Shown here: positions 25,609 through 28,700 of the stretch, in pieces
Layout of the letters: every line of letters begins with the position of its first letter
Position numbering within the stretch: the first letter of the stretch is position 1
From: DATGZX01 sp035296965
Lineage (GTDB): Bacteria > Planctomycetota > Planctomycetia > Gemmatales > Gemmataceae
Direction: 5' to 3'
Length of the DNA: 28,700 nt
NCBI GenBank assembly: GCA_035296965.1
Contig: DATGZX010000068.1
Location: forward strand, 1-28,700
Made by a program: the position numbers and the translations under genes
Notes under the pieces: generated by a model
Told to the model about the DNA's origin: nothing
Seen by the model: only the letters and a program-made list of their open reading frames with translations
Database searches by the model: none

Positions 25609-25851
25609 TCACTCGCATCCGAATGTCGCAGGCGGCACAGCGAAAAAGTGCTTTTCCCTTCCAGCCATATCAACTCGCTCGTCATCTGAAATAGCTTTAT
25701 CCGGCGTATCACCTTCTTCCTCCAGGAAGAGCTGATAAGCCGGATTTACCTCTGCTTGAGCCTTAATTTGCGCTCCCGTTAAGTATTTCTCTTGGGTCTC
25801 GTACCGCTTCCCGTCAACGAAGAAAGGATATTCTCTCGGATGTTCACTCAT
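25609..25851 (-). CDS. Ubiquitin-like modifier (multiubiquitin-type domain), leftward copy
   Basis: This 80-aa protein consists of one domain: YPFFVDGKRYETQEKYLTGA, then YQLFLEEEG, then ISDDERVD and FFAVPPATFGCE at the end. That is the beta-grasp multiubiquitin pattern, present once rather than in tandem. It resembles the rightward protein at 26090 in the shared blocks YET, TGA, LFLE-x-EG, DD and VPPA-x-FG. The tail ends Gly-Cys-Glu, so a C-terminal Gly would be exposed only after two residues are removed, perhaps by the JAB domain encoded in the divergent operon (inference). AGGGGGAGT directly precedes the ATG. The DUF6527-like gene follows. Confidence 0.82.
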   Translation of the reverse strand: MSEHPREYPFFVDGKRYETQEKYLTGAQIKAQAEVNPAYQLFLEEEGDTPDKAISDDERVDMAGREKHFFAVPPATFGCE

Positions 25852-26089
25852 ACTCCCCCTCGCTCACGAAAAAGCCCGCCAACATTCAATGAGGGCTTCC
25901 CATCTGGTAAATTGTACACGTGCTCCGGTTCTCTTTCAATTATAATCACTTCTACTCCTCGCTAAGGCCATTGGTTGGCGCAAGTACAGCATGACCGTAG
26001 AATTCATGCGACCGGGCGACCGTTGCCCCCGTTTCGACATTTGTGGCGCACGAGCCGAAACGTGAAATCACTCCAAGGGGGGGAATCCC
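25852..26089. promoter_or_regulatory. Divergent promoter region of the ubiquitin-like locus
   Basis: These 238 bp separate the two divergent ubiquitin-like genes and must carry start signals for both directions. A TATAAT at 25941-25946 lies in an ATTATAAT context that also gives a TATAAT on the minus strand. No good -35 element is visible for either. The region is more AT-rich than its surroundings. Confidence 0.35.
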
Positions 26090-26341
26090 ATGCCCGAAGA
26101 ACAGCAGCCCCAGACGAAATACTTCTATTTCGTGAACGCCACGAAGTACGAGACCGACCAACTCACCGTGACGGGAGCGCTCATTGCAGCCAAGATTCCG
26201 GATTTCGACCTTTCCTACAGCCTGTTTCTGGAAGGTGAGGGCGGTGGGCACGATCAACTGATTACGGACGATACTGCCGTCTCCCTGAACGAGCGCCGGC
26301 CGCGGCGGTTTTACACTGTTCCTCCAGCAGCCTTTGGATAA
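26090..26341 (+). CDS. Ubiquitin-like modifier (multiubiquitin-type domain), rightward copy
   Basis: This 83-aa single-domain protein is preceded by a GGGGGGG tract about six bases before the ATG. Core: KYFYFVNATKYETDQLTVTG, then YSLFLEGEGGG, then ITDDTAVSLNE and FYTVPPAAFG, where it stops. It is a diverged paralogue of the leftward copy. Its last residue is a glycine, so it could be adenylated by an E1 without processing. There is no diglycine. It is the first gene of a tight four-gene run; the E2-like gene starts two bases after its stop. Confidence 0.85.
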   Translation: MPEEQQPQTKYFYFVNATKYETDQLTVTGALIAAKIPDFDLSYSLFLEGEGGGHDQLITDDTAVSLNERRPRRFYTVPPAAFG

Positions 26342-26343
26342 CG

Positions 26344-26727
26344 ATGACCCCCCTGCAGGACCAATTCGAGTCGCTTAAGCGCGAATTCCCGAGCGCCACG
26401 CTGCAATCCTTACCCAGCGGAGCAGTCGTGATCGCTATCCCTGACTTCGCGCTACCCCAAGGTTGGTCGCACCCGACAACGACCGTCAGGTTCGTGGCCC
26501 CTGTCGGCTACCCTTTCGCGAAACCTGATTGCTTCTGGACCTCCCCCGACCTCCGCCTCGCAACCGGCGGCGTTCCTCAGGCAGCTAATCACACAACGCC
26601 TATTCCCGAATTCAATGGGCTGCCATTGCTCTGGTTTTCTTGGCACACCGGCCAGTGGAACGCCAACCGCGACAGTTTCCTCACATATGCCCACGTCATT
26701 GAGAGGAGGTTCAAGCAACTTCAATGA
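26344..26727 (+). CDS. E2/UBC-like protein
   Basis: This 127-aa protein has the profile of a prokaryotic E2-like fold: an N-terminal helix (LQDQFESLKREFP), strands (AVVIAIPDF, TTTVRFVAPVGYPFAKPD), then a loop, WFSWHTGQWNANRDSFLTY and a final helix. The YP-x3-PD turn and the later W-x4-H-x3-W block resemble the Prok-E2 families linked to multiubiquitin genes. Its only cysteine is Cys63, in the strand just after YP-x3-PD rather than after an HPN-like motif where the catalytic Cys of classical E2s lies. It therefore either uses this cysteine in an unusual place or does not form a thioester. Its stop overlaps the next start (ATGA). Confidence 0.75.
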   Translation: MTPLQDQFESLKREFPSATLQSLPSGAVVIAIPDFALPQGWSHPTTTVRFVAPVGYPFAKPDCFWTSPDLRLATGGVPQAANHTTPIPEFNGLPLLWFSWHTGQWNANRDSFLTYAHVIERRFKQLQ

Positions 26728-28055
26728 GAGAATTAGTCTTTGCCGATACCGGCTTTTCTGATTTGGCAGCTCATTTGCTGAACTCGGACCTTGAAACGGC
26801 TGCAGTCCTGTTCGCCAACGTTGTTCCCCGCGGCATAGGCGCCCGCTTTCTCGTCCGCGAGGTCTGCCATGTGCCAGCTGACGCCTACCGCCACAGAACT
26901 ACCCTCGTGGTCGAATTGTCGCCGGCCTTCGTTGCCTTTGTCACGAAACAAGCAGCCACCCGAGGCCAAGCGCTCGTTTTCGTCCACTCCCACCCCGCCC
27001 TACCCGATCTTCCAGATTTCTCACTCAAGGATGACCAGGGTGAAAAAGTTCTCGCCGACTTTCTCAATCGACGAATCCCCAACCGGCCTCACGCTGCCCT
27101 AGTTGTTGCCAGTGGGGGCTGCCGCGCCAGGATCCTGGGCACCAACGAACCTGTGCGCGTTGTCCAGACAGGAAAGCTACTGCAATACCTCTTTGATCCC
27201 ACGATTCCTGGATCTGCGCATGCTGCCTTTGATCGCCAGGTTCGAGCATTCGGGGTTGAAGGTCAAGCAAAACTCCAGGGCTTACGCGTGGGTATCGTCG
27301 GGCTTGGGGGAACGGGCACCATTGTCGCCCAACAGCTCGCCCATCTAGGCGTGCGAAGCTTTCTGTTGATTGATCCCGACAAGGTAGAAGAATCCAACCT
27401 CAATCGCCTTGTCGGCGCACGCCGTGAGGATATTGGCCTATTCAAGGTCCAAGTCATTGCCACCCATATCGCCTCCTCTCATCCCGAAGTCGTTACAGAC
27501 GCTGTCACCGGCAGCGTCCTTCGGGCATCCACGGCGAAACTGATGCGGGAGGTCGATTTCTTTTTCTGCTGCACAGATTCTCACGGAAGTCGAGCCGTCC
27601 TATCGCAGTTGGCATACCAATACCTGATCCCATGCATTGACATGGGCGTCAGCATTACCGTCCGTGACGGCCACGTCACGCATATCACGGGACGCGTCCA
27701 GATGCTTGCTCCCGGTTTAAGCTGCCTCACTTGCTGCAATCTGCTAGATCCTGACGCCATCCGCCACGACCTCATGACCGACTTTGAGCGCCAGGCTGAT
27801 CCTTACTTCCTCGGCGCCCACGAACCACAGCCCGCCGTCATTTCCCTCAACGGCACACTCTCTTCCCTCGCAGTAACAATGTTTCTTGGTGCTGTTACCG
27901 GCATCCCCGCTCACGCTAGATATCAGATCTACAACGGGATTGCCGGAACCCTCCGAGCCGCGACGCATACTTCCGACCCCAACTGTATCGTCTGCTCATC
28001 GTCGGGTGCTCTCGCGAGGGGTGATGAGTGGCCTTTACCAGCGAGACAAACATGA
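26724..28055 (+). CDS. JAB (Mov34) peptidase fused to ThiF-type E1 enzyme
   Basis: This 443-aa protein has two domains. JAB at about 1-150 has metal ligands His88 and His90 (HSHP), Ser100 and Asp103 (S-x2-D), and Glu24 as the likely catalytic acid. The E1/ThiF domain at about 170-440 has the nucleotide loop GLGGTG (193-198), Asp217 in LIDPD, and the N-x2-R element (Asn225, Arg228). It also has CCTDS, and a zinc site formed by Cys334/Cys337 and Cys421/Cys424; Cys338 or a nearby cysteine could be the acceptor. The fusion would both process or remove a modifier and activate it by adenylation. It overlaps the E2-like gene and the next gene by ATGA at each end, so translation of all three is probably coupled. 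Confidence 0.9.
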   Translation: MRELVFADTGFSDLAAHLLNSDLETAAVLFANVVPRGIGARFLVREVCHVPADAYRHRTTLVVELSPAFVAFVTKQAATRGQALVFVHSHPALPDLPDFSLKDDQGEKVLADFLNRRIPNRPHAALVVASGGCRARILGTNEPVRVVQTGKLLQYLFDPTIPGSAHAAFDRQVRAFGVEGQAKLQGLRVGIVGLGGTGTIVAQQLAHLGVRSFLLIDPDKVEESNLNRLVGARREDIGLFKVQVIATHIASSHPEVVTDAVTGSVLRASTAKLMREVDFFFCCTDSHGSRAVLSQLAYQYLIPCIDMGVSITVRDGHVTHITGRVQMLAPGLSCLTCCNLLDPDAIRHDLMTDFERQADPYFLGAHEPQPAVISLNGTLSSLAVTMFLGAVTGIPAHARYQIYNGIAGTLRAATHTSDPNCIVCSSSGALARGDEWPLPARQT

Positions 28056-28562
28056 AACGTCAGTCCCCAGGAGATCAACGGCGCAAAGTTCTGTGGCTTG
28101 GGGCTCCCGCCGACCCAGCCCAAGCACGCGAGTTCGAGAATCGCGGCCTGACGATCCAATCATGCACGGAGCACAACGCACGTGAGCACTTCCCCCTTGC
28201 TGCCGGCATCATATTCCGATTTGATAAGGAACAGCCTACCGTGTTTGAAAGCCAGCTTCGAAATCTCGCCGCCCAGGCAGTGAATCACGGGCTTTTTGTC
28301 CTCTCGTTGGCTAATACCGATGAGACATTTCTCGTCATGGACCGCGCCTTAAAGAGCCTCCGCCTGGAGTTCGAAACCGCAAATAAGGTCCTGTCGCCCG
28401 AAATTGCCGAGTTGATCGCTCGGCATGACCCTGGACCGGGTGAGAAAGACGTCGAGATCACCGGCGTCCGCATCCCCGATCAGACTCGACTGTTTCTTCG
28501 GCGTGCCTTTCACGATTGCAAATCCATTGCAATTGCGAGTCTCACGGAAGGCCGGTCAGCGG
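28052..28562 (+). CDS. Unknown last gene of the ubiquitin-like operon, cut by IS
   Basis: The ATG overlaps the stop of the JAB-E1 gene. About 170 codons are native: an alpha/beta N-terminal part (RRKVLWLGAPADPAQ, then AAGIIFRFDKEQPTVFESQL, VNHGLFVLSLAN, TFLVMDRALKSLRLEFET). Then comes VRIPDQTRLFLRRAF, CKSIAIASL and TEGRSA, where the IS terminus at 28563 begins. The frame stays open to the window end only by reading the IS antisense, giving a basic, foreign-looking tail. The GRSA ending just after a beta strand is reminiscent of the nucleotide loop of kinase-like or phosphotransferase-like domains, so an effector domain may have been lost; this is speculative. The first 80 residues may be receiver-like. 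Confidence 0.7.
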
Positions 28563-28582
28563 CAGGGCGAACGCATCAAACT
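28563..28582. repeat. IS terminal inverted repeat (right copy)
   Basis: Twenty bases starting CAGGG are the exact reverse complement of 121-140. The repeat includes the transposase stop codon, so this end is the transposase 3' side of the element. Confidence 0.75.
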
Positions 28583-28700
28583 TTCTCTAGGTTTCGTGCC
28601 CCAGCCAAGGTTTCCTCGAGAAAACCCGTGTCCAAGGCAGCCGCCTTGCGTTTCCGTGCGATGCTCGTTTTGGCCGGATTCCGCTTGAGCAGGCTTAACG
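28576..28700 (-). CDS. Transposase, C-terminal 40 residues (IS4-like?)
   Basis: The minus-strand frame, open from the window edge to TGA at 28576-28578, encodes LLKRNPAKTSIARKRKAAAL, then DTGFLEETLAGARNLEKV. This looks like the C-terminal end of an IS4/DDE_Tnp_1-type transposase (KxSIARKRxxAAxDxxFLxxxL). It is much more protein-like than the plus-strand frames over the same bases. Only the tail is present, so catalytic residues cannot be seen and the family is a guess. Confidence 0.6.
   Translation of the reverse strand, partial: LSLLKRNPAKTSIARKRKAAALDTGFLEETLAGARNLEKV

Larger units (their letters stand above)
28563..28700 (-). mobile_element. Insertion sequence, partial (transposase stop side)
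   Basis: The terminus begins with CAGGG at 28563 and matches the left-end terminal repeat over 20 bp. The minus strand carries the last codons of a transposase whose stop codon lies inside the terminal repeat (28576-28578). The element lies in the same orientation as the left copy and leaves the window at 28700. It has landed inside the last gene of the ubiquitin-like operon; the target duplication cannot be checked because the other end is outside the window. Confidence 0.75.

Noticed and set aside
28425..28688. 87-codon plus frame at the right edge
   Set aside because: It straddles the IS terminus and lies opposite the transposase C-terminus; it has no independent support.

Overview
The window looks like a piece of a planctomycete chromosome, most likely Gemmataceae or a close relative. 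The evidence is several protein types typical of that group: an ECF-type sigma factor paired with a protein kinase carrying C-terminal TPR repeats, a TIGR03032-type protein, a TIGR02996-type domain, giant repetitive surface proteins, the N-terminal LE-x-LE-x-R-W-V-PS motif, and high GC. The assignment is by recognition only; no database search was possible.

Layout. Both ends lie inside copies of what looks like one insertion-sequence family, in the same orientation: its transposase start side ends at 140 and its transposase stop side begins at 28563, and the two ends share a 20-bp terminal repeat. The left copy abuts a giant 2,946-aa repeat protein (142-8982) that starts without any secretion or anchoring sequence and so appears to have lost its head. 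Next come a small membrane protein (9184-9648), decayed sequence (9.65-10.9 kb), a sigma factor with a probable CTG start (10940-11512), a Ser/Thr kinase-TPR protein (11626-14886), a TIGR03032 protein (15029-16273), a large twin-hairpin repeat, and a duplicated right-handed beta-helix protein (16400-19933). From 20 to 23 kb the DNA is gene-poor: one small membrane protein, pseudogene fragments (including a REP-associated transposase remnant) and palindromic repeats. From 23 kb it looks like a defence or accessory island: an overlapping HEPN/MNT pair, a TIGR02996 gene with an in-frame stop, then a compact ubiquitin-like conjugation locus.

The ubiquitin-like locus (24994-28562) is the most interesting part. 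Two related small multiubiquitin-type proteins are transcribed divergently. Leftward, one is followed by a DUF6527-like protein. Rightward, the other is followed by an E2-like protein, a JAB peptidase-E1 fusion and an unrecognised protein, with 2-nt spacing and two ATGA overlaps. The likely logic is that the JAB domain trims or removes the modifier, the ThiF-type E1 domain activates it, and the E2-like protein passes it on. The last gene is cut by the right-hand insertion sequence, so the system may be partly disabled or may have lost its effector.

The sigma factor and kinase probably form a regulatory pair. The giant protein and the beta-helix protein are probably exported surface or matrix proteins.
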